From Aurantibrevibacter litoralis (lineage in GTDB: Bacteria; Bacteroidota; Bacteroidia; Flavobacteriales; Flavobacteriaceae), in NCBI RefSeq assembly GCF_034651555.1, contig NZ_JAYEEQ010000003.1, positions 124,001 to 188,000 of the forward strand: a stretch of DNA of 64,000 nt. The letters run 5' to 3'. Below the pieces are notes generated by a model. It made no database searches. It was not told the origin of the DNA and worked only from the letters and a program-made list of their open reading frames with translations. Shown here piece by piece: positions 51,370 to 60,281 of the stretch; position 1 is the first letter of the stretch, and each line of letters begins with the position of its first letter. A program made the translations under genes and the position numbers.

Positions 51370-51400
51370 TTGATCGTTTAAGGCATAAGCGCTAAGTTTA
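51370..51400 (+). promoter_or_regulatory. Promoter of the twin microprotein unit
   Basis: TTG at 51370-51372, 20 bases of spacing and TAAGTTTA at 51393-51400 (one mismatch from TAnnTTTG). The first small gene starts 53 bases after the -7 element. Confidence 0.5.
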
Positions 51401-51452
51401 ACATAAGTTTAGAACCCAAATCCGAATAACAACACAAACACCAAATCGAACC

Positions 51453-51551
51453 ATGTTGTACGACACCTACGGAGAGGAATACCTATTGTTCCTTCAAGAT
51501 TTAAATGAAATTTTAAGTGTAAACGAATTAGCCGAATTGGATTTTATGTAA
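51453..51551 (+). CDS. Microprotein A (32 aa), paralog of microprotein B
   Basis: A 32-codon reading frame starts MLYDTYGEEYLLFLQDLNEI and ends DFM. It shares YL-FL--LNEIL with the next small frame at 51588, and the shared residues sit at the same places in both. Two such related frames between a promoter and a terminator are unlikely by chance. No membrane segment; one amphipathic, acidic helix is likely. Function unknown. Confidence 0.55.
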   Translation: MLYDTYGEEYLLFLQDLNEILSVNELAELDFM

Positions 51552-51587
51552 TTCCGTTCGGCTATTCTTAAATTAAAAACAAAAAGT

Positions 51588-51689
51588 ATGGCACATCAAA
51601 ACCACGACAGCACCGCGTATTTAAATTTTCTTGAAAATTTAAACGAAATTTTAATGGACTATAACATCCATAAATTAAATCAGTATTAA
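51588..51689 (+). CDS. Microprotein B (33 aa), paralog of microprotein A
   Basis: A 33-codon frame, MAHQNHDSTAYLNFLENLNE, then ILMDYNIHKLNQY. Its YLNFLENLNEIL block matches YLLFLQDLNEIL of the frame at 51453. It is 36 bases downstream of that gene and 20 bases before the terminator stem. Conservation of the helix with different ends suggests a shared binding surface. Confidence 0.55.
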   Translation: MAHQNHDSTAYLNFLENLNEILMDYNIHKLNQY

Positions 51690-51709
51690 AATACGAATTC
51701 TATTTTAAG

Positions 51710-51740
51710 AAAGAGTCCATGTGAGCGGGCTCTTTTTTTT
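51710..51740 (+). terminator. Terminator after the microprotein genes
   Basis: A 9-bp stem (AAAGAGTCC with GGGCTCTTT, one G-U pair), an 8-base loop and a run of eight T residues. It also lies at the 3' end of the convergent rpoD gene and may serve both. Confidence 0.88.
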
Positions 51741-51749
51741 GTCTTAGGA

Positions 51750-52613
51750 TTACCCCAAATAGGTTTTTAGCAACTTATTTCGAGAATCTAGTCTCAGTTT
51801 CCGAATGGCCTTTTCACGTATTTGGCGTACCCGTTCGCGTGTAAGATCAAACGTTAAACCAATTTCCGTTAAAGTCATCGACTCATTATCGCCAATTCCG
51901 TAATACAATTTTACCACATCTGCTTCGCGTTGCGACAAGGTTTCCAACGCCCTATTTATCTCCGTGTTCAATGATTGTTGTAATAAATGCATGTCTGGTC
52001 TAGGCGATTCACCAGAACGCAATACGTCGTACAAATTAGAGTCTTCCCCTTCCCGCAAAGGCGCATCCATAGAGATATGGTGGCCGGCATTTTTCATAGA
52101 CTGTTTTACTTCATTTACCGTCATTTCTAATTCGGTGGCAATTTCTTCTGCCGAAGGCGGGCGCTGATGTGCTTGTTCCAAATACGAAAAGGCTTTTTTA
52201 ATTTTGTTGATCGATCCTATTTTATTGAGCGGAAGCCGTACCACTCGAGATTGCTCTGCCAAGGCTTGAAGGATAGATTGACGAATCCACCAAACCGCAT
52301 AAGAAATAAATTTAAACCCCCGTGTTTCATCAAACCGGCCGGCTGCCTTAACAAGACCCACATTTCCTTCGTTAATTAAGTCCGGTAAGGTTAACCCTTG
52401 ATTTTGGTACTGTTTTGCCACAGAAACCACAAATCTTAGATTGGCATTGGTGAGTTTCTCTAATGCAGCCTGATCTCCTGCACGTATTTTTTGTGCCAAT
52501 TCTACTTCTTCATTGGCGTTTATCAATCCTATTTTACTGATATCTTGCAGGTACTTGTCAAGTGATTTCGATTCCCTGTTTGTAACCTGTTTGATGATCT
52601 TTAATTGCCTCAT
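51750..52613 (-). CDS. rpoD: Primary sigma factor RpoD (Bacteroidota type)
   Basis: At 287 residues this is the short Bacteroidota housekeeping sigma factor, lacking region 1.1. It has region 1.2 (LDKYLQDISKIGL), region 2 with the -10 melting segment (LINEGNVGLVKAAGRFDETRGFKFISYAVWWIRQ, quoted only by its ends), region 3 and region 4.2 (TLTEIGLTFDLTRERVRQI). It recognises TTG/TAnnTTTG promoters such as those noted in this window. Monocistronic, convergent with the microprotein unit. Confidence 0.96.
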   Translation of the reverse strand: MRQLKIIKQVTNRESKSLDKYLQDISKIGLINANEEVELAQKIRAGDQAALEKLTNANLRFVVSVAKQYQNQGLTLPDLINEGNVGLVKAAGRFDETRGFKFISYAVWWIRQSILQALAEQSRVVRLPLNKIGSINKIKKAFSYLEQAHQRPPSAEEIATELEMTVNEVKQSMKNAGHHISMDAPLREGEDSNLYDVLRSGESPRPDMHLLQQSLNTEINRALETLSQREADVVKLYYGIGDNESMTLTEIGLTFDLTRERVRQIREKAIRKLRLDSRNKLLKTYLG

Positions 52614-52818
52614 ATATTACCTTTTAGTTATAGCTAACATATTACACCTTTCTCTTGTATTATCCAAAAAATATGAGAGTTGTTATACACAATTTATGAG
52701 AAGTTTAAGATACCCTTACAAACAAAGGTCAAATGAGCTAATTCTACTCCACAATCCTTATTTTTGGACGAATGAACGATCTTCTTCAGCAAAACAATGA
52801 ATAACACTATTTGGACTT

Positions 52819-53331
52819 ATGAGCAAACGAGCACTAATTTCTTATGTTTCTTCTTTAGATAAAAAGGCAGTTGCGCAACAGTTGATCGATCTTTATGATC
52901 GCTTTCCGGTGGTGAAAACCTACTATGATTTTGTTTTTAATCCTAAAGAAGAGCAACTCATACAAGAAGCTAAACGCAAGATTTACAACGAATATTTTCC
53001 ATTGCGATCAAGGCGCCCAAAAGCAAGACGCTCTGTGGCTCAAAAATACATCACGCATTTTAAAAGTTTAGGCATGGATTCTTCTATGCTAGCCGATTTG
53101 ATGATGTACAATTTGGAAATTGCGCAACGTTATAGCATGGAAAAAGGGGTAGCTGAAGCCTTCTATAAAAGTATGTTGACTTCCTTTAACCGCGCATTGC
53201 AACATATTATTTACCATAAATTGTGGCCCGATTTTAAAAGCCGTATCTGCCAATTTTACGAATACATAAAGAGAATGCAATGGCCTAATAGCGAAGCGTT
53301 TTCATGGGTTGTAACGCATGTGCCGGAATAA
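52819..53331 (+). CDS. DUF6155 family protein
   Basis: The 170-residue protein begins MSKRALISYVSSLDKKAVAQ and contains VVKTYYDFVFNPKEEQLIQE and the basic IYNEYFPLRSRRPKARRSVA block that I associate with DUF6155. It is helical, basic and soluble, with no known function. It is divergent from rpoD, 205 bases away. Confidence 0.78.
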   Translation: MSKRALISYVSSLDKKAVAQQLIDLYDRFPVVKTYYDFVFNPKEEQLIQEAKRKIYNEYFPLRSRRPKARRSVAQKYITHFKSLGMDSSMLADLMMYNLEIAQRYSMEKGVAEAFYKSMLTSFNRALQHIIYHKLWPDFKSRICQFYEYIKRMQWPNSEAFSWVVTHVPE

Positions 53332-53640
53332 GGAAACACGCCTTATCGATATGCACATAAAAGGCATAAGCGAAACTATCAACGCCTAGGAGGATGATTG
53401 GTAGGGCCTTTCATATCATCCCTTAAAAGCAATAAAAATAAACACTTAAAACACGTATCGCGGGATGTAGTAGCTCTATCCAAAAAAATCATTACAAATA
53501 ACTACTTAAATATCAATTGGTTACTTTTAATTTAAACATCTCAGATACAAAATTCCGGATTTGTTCGCCAAAGTTTCTTTTAAGCTTAAAAAAACTGCTA
53601 ATTTTGTAAGGTTTATTTATTTACAAAAACAGCCCTAAAT
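53332..53640. other. Spacer between the DUF6155 and helicase genes
   Basis: No gene seen. One inverted repeat, GGATGAT (53392-53398) with ATCATCC (53415-53421) and a 16-base loop, might be a weak transcript end. The right part is AT-rich and carries TAAATTTG overlapping the first codon of the helicase gene. Confidence 0.4.
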
Positions 53641-55152
53641 TTGGAGGTACAACAAGACATAAAGGAGAAAACGCTTTACAATTATCAATTACAAGATTTA
53701 AATACCATTTTTGATTATCTCGAGGAAGCACCGAACGATGTTAATGTGTTGTATCAGCTTCCTACAGGAGGCGGCAAAACGGTGGTTTTTTCTGAAATAG
53801 CCCGAAGGTATATTTCCAACACCCAAAAAAAGGTGGTGGTGCTTACGCATCGCATCGAACTTAGTGCACAAACGTCGAAAATGTTGAACGATTTTGGTGT
53901 CAAAAACAAAATCATCAATAGCGACGTAAAGGAATTGATAGATCAGGATGATTATATGTGTTTTGTGGCCATGGTAGAGACCTTAAATAATAGGCTGCAA
54001 GAAGAAAAGATCCAAATAAACAATATTGGCCTGGTAATTATTGATGAAGCCCATTATAATTCGTTTCGAAAGCTTTTTAAATATTTCAGAAAATCTGTGA
54101 TCTTAGGTGTTACCGCTACGCCACTTAGTTCTAACGTAAAGTTGCCCATGAAGGACAACTACAGCAAACTTATTGTTGGAGAATCGATACCCTCGCTTAT
54201 TAAAAGAAAGTTTTTAGCCAAGGCGGAAATTTATAATTACGATGTGAGTCTTAGAACCTTAAAATTGGGTATTAGCGGCGATTATACCATAAAATCGTCA
54301 GATGAGCTTTACAGCAATCAAAACATGTTGGGCAAATTAATGCACGCCTACGAAGAAGTGGGTAAAGGCACCAAAACCCTAATCTTTAATAACGGTATTA
54401 ATACATCACGCTATGTGTATGAAATCTTCAAGAAAGCGGGGTACAACATTCAGCATTTAGATAATAAAAACACGGCATCAGAAAGACGCGATATTTTAAA
54501 TTGGTTTTCTGAAACACCGGATGCCATCTTAACCTCGGTGAGTATTCTAACTACAGGCTTTGACGAACCTACGGTGGAGACCATCATTCTAAATAGGGCC
54601 ACAAGATCCCTGACTTTATATTTCCAAATGATTGGAAGAGGCTCGCGGATATTGCCTAATAAAGACACCTTTAATGTGATCGATATGGGAAATAATGTGG
54701 CTCGTTTTGGACTTTGGGATGCCCCTATTGATTGGCAGGAGATATTTCATTTTCCAGATTTCTATTTGGAAAATATCAAAAATGACGAGGATATAGAGCG
54801 CGAGTTTGTATATGAAATGCCATTTGAACTAAGAGCTAAATTTGGAAAATCATCGAACTTGGAGTTCAATATTAAAGAAGTGTACAAAAAAATAATGGCG
54901 CAGGGTCTTCGATCTAAAACGGTCTTGGAAATGAGCATAGCGCAGCACGCCCAACTTTGCGTAGAAAATAGCAAGGATGTTTTTGAAGCGCGAATCCTAG
55001 CCAAACAGCTTAAAGAAGAAATTGCATACCGGGTACGCCAATACTCGTATTGTATAATGAACAACACAAAGAATTATAAGGAATGGTTAGAGGAAGATTA
55101 CGAGCGTAAGCTACGACTTCGTATTTCTCAAAAATTTTCAGAAAAAATGTAA
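53641..55152 (+). CDS. DEAD/DEAH-box superfamily 2 helicase
   Basis: The 503-residue protein has a complete set of SF2 motifs: Walker A LPTGGGKTVVF near 40-50, VLTHRIEL (Ia), LVIIDEAHYNSF (II), LGVTATPLS (III), LIFNNGI (IV), SILTTGFDEP (V) and QMIGRGSR (VI). It resembles the compact RecG/UvsW-like helicases annotated in flavobacteria; it probably acts on DNA or structured RNA. The start appears to be TTG at 53641, because the homologous N-terminus (DIKEKTLYNYQ) leaves no ATG. It is followed after 13 bases by a glycosyltransferase gene. Confidence 0.9.
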   Translation: MEVQQDIKEKTLYNYQLQDLNTIFDYLEEAPNDVNVLYQLPTGGGKTVVFSEIARRYISNTQKKVVVLTHRIELSAQTSKMLNDFGVKNKIINSDVKELIDQDDYMCFVAMVETLNNRLQEEKIQINNIGLVIIDEAHYNSFRKLFKYFRKSVILGVTATPLSSNVKLPMKDNYSKLIVGESIPSLIKRKFLAKAEIYNYDVSLRTLKLGISGDYTIKSSDELYSNQNMLGKLMHAYEEVGKGTKTLIFNNGINTSRYVYEIFKKAGYNIQHLDNKNTASERRDILNWFSETPDAILTSVSILTTGFDEPTVETIILNRATRSLTLYFQMIGRGSRILPNKDTFNVIDMGNNVARFGLWDAPIDWQEIFHFPDFYLENIKNDEDIEREFVYEMPFELRAKFGKSSNLEFNIKEVYKKIMAQGLRSKTVLEMSIAQHAQLCVENSKDVFEARILAKQLKEEIAYRVRQYSYCIMNNTKNYKEWLEEDYERKLRLRISQKFSEKM

Positions 55153-55165
55153 TGCGAACCCCCTT

Positions 55166-56410
55166 TTGATACCACAGAACGTATTATTTATAGGTCTTTC
55201 TTGGCCCGAGCCAACCGCTACCGCTGCGGGCATACGCATAATGCATCTCATTCAATTTTTTATTGCCCAAAAGTGTAAGATTACATTTGCAAGTACAGCA
55301 ACGGTAACAACCGATGCTCATGTGCTTCTCATGAAGGATGTCGTTACAGCATCAATTACGCTAAATCATGATAGTTTTGATGATTTTGTTCGAAATCTAA
55401 ATCCGGATATCGTTATTTTTGATCGGTTTTATACCGAAGAACAATTTGGGTGGCGCATTGCAGAGCAAGTACCCGATGCCCTGCGTATTTTAGATACGGA
55501 AGATCTACATTCCTTAAGAGCCGCAAGAGAGCACTGCGTTAAAGTGGGAATTCCTTTTACGCCCCTTGTTTGGGTACAAAACGAAACAACCAAACGTGAA
55601 ATAGCCAGTGTCTACCGATGCGACCTGTCCCTTATCATCTCTTCTTTTGAAATGAAATTGCTTACAACGGAACTAAAAATAGATAAGAACTTGCTTTTTT
55701 ATCTACCTTTTTTGGTAGAAAACCTTACTAAAAAAGAAAAAGCGCAATGGCCAAGCTATGAGGAGCGTAATAATTTTGTGTTTATAGGAACGGGTAAGCA
55801 TGCTCCAAATATAGACGCCATCAAATGGTTAAAGCACGATATTTGGCCTGCAATACGCAGATTAATGCCATCGGCGCAACTTAAAATTTACGGTTCGTAT
55901 TTTCCTGAATTTATTATGCAAATGCACCAACCCAAAGATGGGTTTTATGTGTTGGGTTGGGCAAAAGAGGCCAAAACAGTTATTTCGGAGGCAAGAGTGT
56001 GTTTGGCTCCTTTGCGGTTTGGTGCCGGACTTAAAGGAAAATTAGTGGATGCGATGCAGTACGGAACGCCAAGTGTAACCACCCCTATTGGGGCAGAAGG
56101 AATAAATGATACCCTTCCTTGGGGTGGTTTTGTGCAAAATGATGCCGTAGAATTTGCAGAAGCTGCCGTGCAATTATATCATGATGAAGCGCTATGGTTA
56201 CAGGCACAGACCAAGGGTGTTCACATTTTGGCAGAACGATTTAATAGGATAGATCACCTCAAAAGATTGCAGGATATACTAAGCCTAAAACAAAAAAAAT
56301 TAGAAGTTCATAGGGCAGCAAATTTTACAGGAGCGCTACTGCAGCATCAAACCATGGCAGCCACCAAATATATGTCGCGATGGATTCAATTAAAGAATGC
56401 GATAAACTAA
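55166..56410 (+). CDS. Glycosyltransferase family 4-like protein
   Basis: A 414-residue GT-B type glycosyltransferase. The N-terminal half (VLFIGLSWPEPTATAAGIRI) is a Rossmann-like acceptor domain. The C-terminal half has the donor-binding signature FVFIGTGKHAPNIDAIKWL, LKIYGSYFPE and VCLAPLRFGAGLKGKLVDAM with GTPSVTTPIGAEGI. The start is TTG at 55166. The sugar donor and acceptor are unknown. It is probably co-transcribed with the helicase 13 bases upstream, without a clear functional link. Confidence 0.88.
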   Translation: MIPQNVLFIGLSWPEPTATAAGIRIMHLIQFFIAQKCKITFASTATVTTDAHVLLMKDVVTASITLNHDSFDDFVRNLNPDIVIFDRFYTEEQFGWRIAEQVPDALRILDTEDLHSLRAAREHCVKVGIPFTPLVWVQNETTKREIASVYRCDLSLIISSFEMKLLTTELKIDKNLLFYLPFLVENLTKKEKAQWPSYEERNNFVFIGTGKHAPNIDAIKWLKHDIWPAIRRLMPSAQLKIYGSYFPEFIMQMHQPKDGFYVLGWAKEAKTVISEARVCLAPLRFGAGLKGKLVDAMQYGTPSVTTPIGAEGINDTLPWGGFVQNDAVEFAEAAVQLYHDEALWLQAQTKGVHILAERFNRIDHLKRLQDILSLKQKKLEVHRAANFTGALLQHQTMAATKYMSRWIQLKNAIN

Positions 56411-56490
56411 AGGTTGGTGCTCTATAAACAGATCAAAAGGGTCGCAAAAAGTCTAATTATACGTATATTTAAACACATAACTTGAAACTA

Positions 56491-57333
56491 ATGACGAATA
56501 TCGATTGGGTTACAGCTCTAGAATTTACAGACATCACCTATAAAAAATGCCAAGGAGTGGCTCGCATTGCATTCAACAGACCCGAAGTACGCAACGCCTT
56601 TAGACCAAAAACAACAAGCGAATTGTACCAAGCATTCTACGATGCGCAAGAAGATACTTCAATTGGTGTAATCTTACTCTCGGCCGAAGGACCTTCTCCC
56701 AAAGACGGGGTGTATTCCTTTTGTAGTGGCGGAGATCAAAAAGCGAGAGGAGCGCAAGGATATGTGGGAGAAGACGGCATGCATCGTCTAAATATTTTGG
56801 AAGTACAACGTTTAATTCGATTTATGCCTAAAGTGGTCATAGCCGTTGTTCCCGGTTGGGCTGTGGGGGGCGGACACAGTCTTCATGTAGTTTGTGATCT
56901 TACCTTGGCGAGCAAGGAACACGCTATTTTTAAGCAAACCGATGCCGATGTAACCAGCTTTGATGGTGGTTACGGATCTGCCTATTTAGCAAAAATGGTG
57001 GGTCAGAAGAAGGCAAGGGAAATTTTCTTTTTAGGGCGGAATTATTCCGCTCAGGAAGCCTTAGATATGGGAATGGTAAACGCCATTATACCTCATGAAC
57101 ATTTAGAAGAAACCGCTTTTGAGTGGGCACAAGAAATCTTGGCAAAATCGCCCACATCCATAAAAATGTTGAAATTTGCGATGAACCTGACGGATGATGG
57201 TATGGTAGGGCAGCAGGTTTTTGCGGGTGAAGCCACGCGCTTAGCGTACATGACCGAAGAAGCTAAAGAAGGTAGGAATGCCTTTTTAGAAAAACGAAAA
57301 CCCAATTTTGGTAGTGACAAATGGATTCCTTAA
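56491..57333 (+). CDS. menB: 1,4-dihydroxy-2-naphthoyl-CoA synthase
   Basis: MenB closes the second ring in menaquinone synthesis. From the ATG at 56491 the crotonase-fold protein has 280 residues. It shows FNRPEVRNAFRPKT, the oxyanion-hole segment YSFCSGGDQKARG, PGWAVGGGHSLHVVCDLTLA and the MenB-specific QTDADVTSFDGGYGSAYLAK. It ends in the family C-terminus FLEKRKPNF. An in-frame TTG three codons upstream is less likely. No other men genes are near. Confidence 0.95.
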   Translation: MTNIDWVTALEFTDITYKKCQGVARIAFNRPEVRNAFRPKTTSELYQAFYDAQEDTSIGVILLSAEGPSPKDGVYSFCSGGDQKARGAQGYVGEDGMHRLNILEVQRLIRFMPKVVIAVVPGWAVGGGHSLHVVCDLTLASKEHAIFKQTDADVTSFDGGYGSAYLAKMVGQKKAREIFFLGRNYSAQEALDMGMVNAIIPHEHLEETAFEWAQEILAKSPTSIKMLKFAMNLTDDGMVGQQVFAGEATRLAYMTEEAKEGRNAFLEKRKPNFGSDKWIP

Positions 57334-57421
57334 AATACTAAAAACGTGAAGTTTTAAGCCAAAGTCCCAAGTAGAATGTCACATAGTATTAGTTTATGGT
57401 TTCAAGGCGCGCTGCAATCTT

Positions 57422-57449
57422 TCAACTATCAACCGTCAACTATCAACCG
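57422..57449 (+). repeat. Heptad array downstream of menB
   Basis: Four 7-base units: TCAACTA, TCAACCG, TCAACTA, TCAACCG, that is a 14-base unit twice. This is the only array in the window outside the his operon. The surrounding spacer (57334-57700) holds no gene; a terminator follows at 57463. Confidence 0.8.
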
Positions 57450-57462
57450 CTAGCTTAAACCA

Positions 57463-57494
57463 AAAAGAGTCTTATCGGCAGACAAGACTCTTTT
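57463..57494. terminator. Terminator after menB
   Basis: A perfect 11-bp stem (AAAAGAGTCTT with AAGACTCTTTT) with a 10-base loop, and T residues within the 3' arm. It probably ends the helicase-glycosyltransferase-menB transcript and could act in both directions. Confidence 0.85.
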
Positions 57495-57700
57495 ATCGAG
57501 AACACTATATGAAAATGAAAAAATTAACTTCCTTTTTAAATACAGGACTAAAGTACGATCTGTAAGGAGCCCTGTAAAATAGAAGTTGCCAATGCTACAG
57601 ATATTGTGGTCAAATAGGTTATTCGTGTGGTTGGTGTTTTATGACAGCTCTATTTTTTTATAGATTTATACCCTAGTAGAGTAGTAGGATTGTTTCTATT

Positions 57701-59257
57701 TTGTTACATTTGCCCCTTGTTACTCTAAATACCCTTAAGATAAAAAATAGCATCTTCATAATTGTTGGCATTCTGCTTCACGTCGGAATTTGTGTACAAG
57801 CGCAAGAACGGGTTTCCGATTCCTTGTCTACTGCCAAGGCACCACTAAATCGCACCTCATTTTATATAGAGCCAGGATCTTTAGGGACTAAAAGAGAACC
57901 GGCTATTCCGAATTATGCACGCCGCTTTTCAACGTTGGGTGTTCGCAGTTCAGGATTTTATGATGGGCTTGTAGCAGGGTGGGATAGTAGAGCCCGTATA
58001 GAATTGCGGTACAACGATATCCGAAGGTCTGATAGTTTTAATGAAGATTTCACTTTACTTTTAAGACAACGTATCTATTTGGGTGTGCTACATGTGCTCG
58101 ATCCTCTACGTGTGGCTGTTGAATTGGAGGATGCACGACAAAATAACGGTAATTACCCAATAACGAACAGAGAAGCGAACAAAACAGAAATGATACAAGC
58201 CTATGCCGAATTGTATTTTAATAAGGCGCTTGGTACCGATGCGTTGGGCAACGCAAGACCCATTTCCATCCGCTACGGACGCATGGCTTTTGAATTTTTG
58301 GATAGACGCCTCATTGCACGAAACAATTGGCGAAACACCACCAATACCTTCACGGGACTGAGATTGGCTTTAGGAGATGAACAGAATGACTGGCAACTTG
58401 ATGGCCTTTTGGTACAACCCATAAATAGAGATATTAGTGCCTTAGATCGTACCGATAAAGAGAGGTGGTTTTATGCTTTAATGGGCCATTGGCGTAAGTG
58501 GTCGCAAATCGTAACGATTGAACCTTATTATTTGGGGCTAAAGCAAAACGCAACTATAGAAAATAATAACAGGATCAGAGAAATACATGGTTTTGGCCTT
58601 CGGCTATATGGTTGGATACATACCTCAGGTTTTAATTATGATCTCACGGGAATGTATCAAATAGGGAAAGATAACGGGCAAGATCATAGGGCGTATGCCT
58701 TTACATCAGAAATAGGCTATACTGTAAAATCTACCCCATTAAAACCCCGCGTAAGTGCTTTTTTCGGATATGTAAGCGGCGATAAGAATCCGAACGATAA
58801 CAGAAATAACCGATTTGAACGCTATTTTGGTTTTGCCCGTCCCTGGTCTTCTGATGATTACGTGGTGATGGAGAACATAGTAACGCCAAAACTAAAGGTA
58901 GAATTCCAATCTCGTATCAAAGGACTCTTATTTAAGTTTGATGGTGGATACAGTTTTTATTGGCTGGCGAGCAATACCGACCGCTTTGCTAATTTGCTGG
59001 GAGGCACAACACTTAACCGAGATTCTTCCGGGAACTCCGGCAAATTCTTAGGGCATGGGCTCGATTTTAGAACTCGCTTTGCTCCAACGCCCTTTTTAGA
59101 TGTGAATATGGGATATACGCATTACCGTTTTGGCGACTTTATACAGAACAGGCAATTCGCCGCAAATGGAGAAAATGCAAGTGTATCCAATTTTTTATAC
59201 GTAGAACTGTCCGTCAACTTCCTCGATTATTTTAGACATCATCAGAAATTAAAATGA
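57701..59257 (+). CDS. Alginate-export-family outer membrane protein
   Basis: A signal peptide (hydrophobic NSIFIIVGILLHVGICVQAQ, cleaved after AQA) precedes a 16- to 18-strand beta-barrel of the alginate_exp family. The C-terminal part is rich in aromatic-ended strands (FRTRFAPTPFLDVNMGYTHY). Such porins pass anionic polymers or small acids. The start codon is uncertain: no ATG fits, and TTG at 57701 or 57710 is likely, while a TACATTTG promoter-like element overlaps it at 57705-57712. It lies 24 bases before a TauE/SafE gene, which suggests a two-membrane export path. Confidence 0.82.
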   Translation: MLHLPLVTLNTLKIKNSIFIIVGILLHVGICVQAQERVSDSLSTAKAPLNRTSFYIEPGSLGTKREPAIPNYARRFSTLGVRSSGFYDGLVAGWDSRARIELRYNDIRRSDSFNEDFTLLLRQRIYLGVLHVLDPLRVAVELEDARQNNGNYPITNREANKTEMIQAYAELYFNKALGTDALGNARPISIRYGRMAFEFLDRRLIARNNWRNTTNTFTGLRLALGDEQNDWQLDGLLVQPINRDISALDRTDKERWFYALMGHWRKWSQIVTIEPYYLGLKQNATIENNNRIREIHGFGLRLYGWIHTSGFNYDLTGMYQIGKDNGQDHRAYAFTSEIGYTVKSTPLKPRVSAFFGYVSGDKNPNDNRNNRFERYFGFARPWSSDDYVVMENIVTPKLKVEFQSRIKGLLFKFDGGYSFYWLASNTDRFANLLGGTTLNRDSSGNSGKFLGHGLDFRTRFAPTPFLDVNMGYTHYRFGDFIQNRQFAANGENASVSNFLYVELSVNFLDYFRHHQKLK

Positions 59258-59280
59258 AGTAATTAAATCCTAAAGCACTA

Positions 59281-60141
59281 ATGGAAAAAATACAAATAAA
59301 GCATATTTCAATCCTAATTGTTTTTCTTAAAATCTCCCTAATCGCTATTGTAGCTTTTAAATACCTACCTCAGGCTACAGAAGAGGATTTAACCTTTAAT
59401 GAAACTTTTTTATGGTTTATTTTGGCAGGGTTTATGGCACAGATTGTAGATGGTGCGTTGGGCATGGCCTATGGGGTTACTTCAAATTCCATTCTGCTCG
59501 GTTTTGGCCTTTCGCCCAAAGTGGCCTCTGCGGCAGTCCATACAGCGGAAGTTTTTACTACCGGTGTTTCGGGTCTCTCGCATATGAAATTTGGTAATTT
59601 TGATAAAAAATTATTTTTTAAACTCCTAGTACCGGGTATTTTAAGTGCCTCCTTAGGTGCCTATCTTTTGGGCGATGTCTTAGATGGAAAAGTGATACGG
59701 CCTTATATTATGGCCTACTTGTTGATTTTGGGGATCTTAATTCTCTTAAAAGCATTTAAAAAAAATATAAACACCAAAGAGAACACTAAAAATGCTTCCC
59801 TTTTTGCCTTAGCAGGAGGGTTTCTAGACTCCATTGGGGGTGGGGGTTGGGGGCCCATAGTTACATCAAACCTTATTAATCAGGGCAATACTCCGGCAAA
59901 GGTTATTGGCACGGTAAATACTGCGGAGTTTTTTGTGACGTATACCAGTGCTGGAATTTTAATTTATTTTGCCGGAATTCAGAGCTGGCAAATAATTTTA
60001 GGACTCATTATAGGAGGTACCATTGCGGCTCCTCTGGGGGCTTATATCACCAAAAAAATCCCGAAAAGACAGTTGTTAATCATCGTGGGAACTTTAATTA
60101 TCTTAACGTCTCTTTATACGCTGTCGCGGGTTATTTTTTAG
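59281..60141 (+). CDS. TauE/SafE-family sulfite/anion exporter
   Basis: This 286-residue inner-membrane protein has about eight hydrophobic helices and the duplicated TauE/SafE motif. The first copy is near GFMAQIVDGALGMAYGVTSNS and the second near GGFLDSIGGGGWGPIVTSNL; both hold the GxG and small-residue-rich helix. Family members export sulfite, sulfoacetate or related organosulfonates or take part in metabolite efflux. Its adjacency to a porin-like gene suggests joint transport of a small anion. Confidence 0.9.
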   Translation: MEKIQIKHISILIVFLKISLIAIVAFKYLPQATEEDLTFNETFLWFILAGFMAQIVDGALGMAYGVTSNSILLGFGLSPKVASAAVHTAEVFTTGVSGLSHMKFGNFDKKLFFKLLVPGILSASLGAYLLGDVLDGKVIRPYIMAYLLILGILILLKAFKKNINTKENTKNASLFALAGGFLDSIGGGGWGPIVTSNLINQGNTPAKVIGTVNTAEFFVTYTSAGILIYFAGIQSWQIILGLIIGGTIAAPLGAYITKKIPKRQLLIIVGTLIILTSLYTLSRVIF

Positions 60142-60281
60142 GTTGAAAGTTTAGCTTGTAAAATGCTGCGGGTACATAAAACCAAAACTTTATAGCTACC
60201 GATTTGTGTATCCTAATACGATATATAGATCGCAATGAATGACGTATTGGTATGGCCATTCTTTGTGGTTGCGTTAAAAAA

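Noticed and set aside
53636..53643. TAAATTTG as promoter of the helicase gene
   Set aside because: It overlaps the TTG start codon, so transcription would begin inside the gene. No -33 element is present. Possibly chance, or the start is misplaced.
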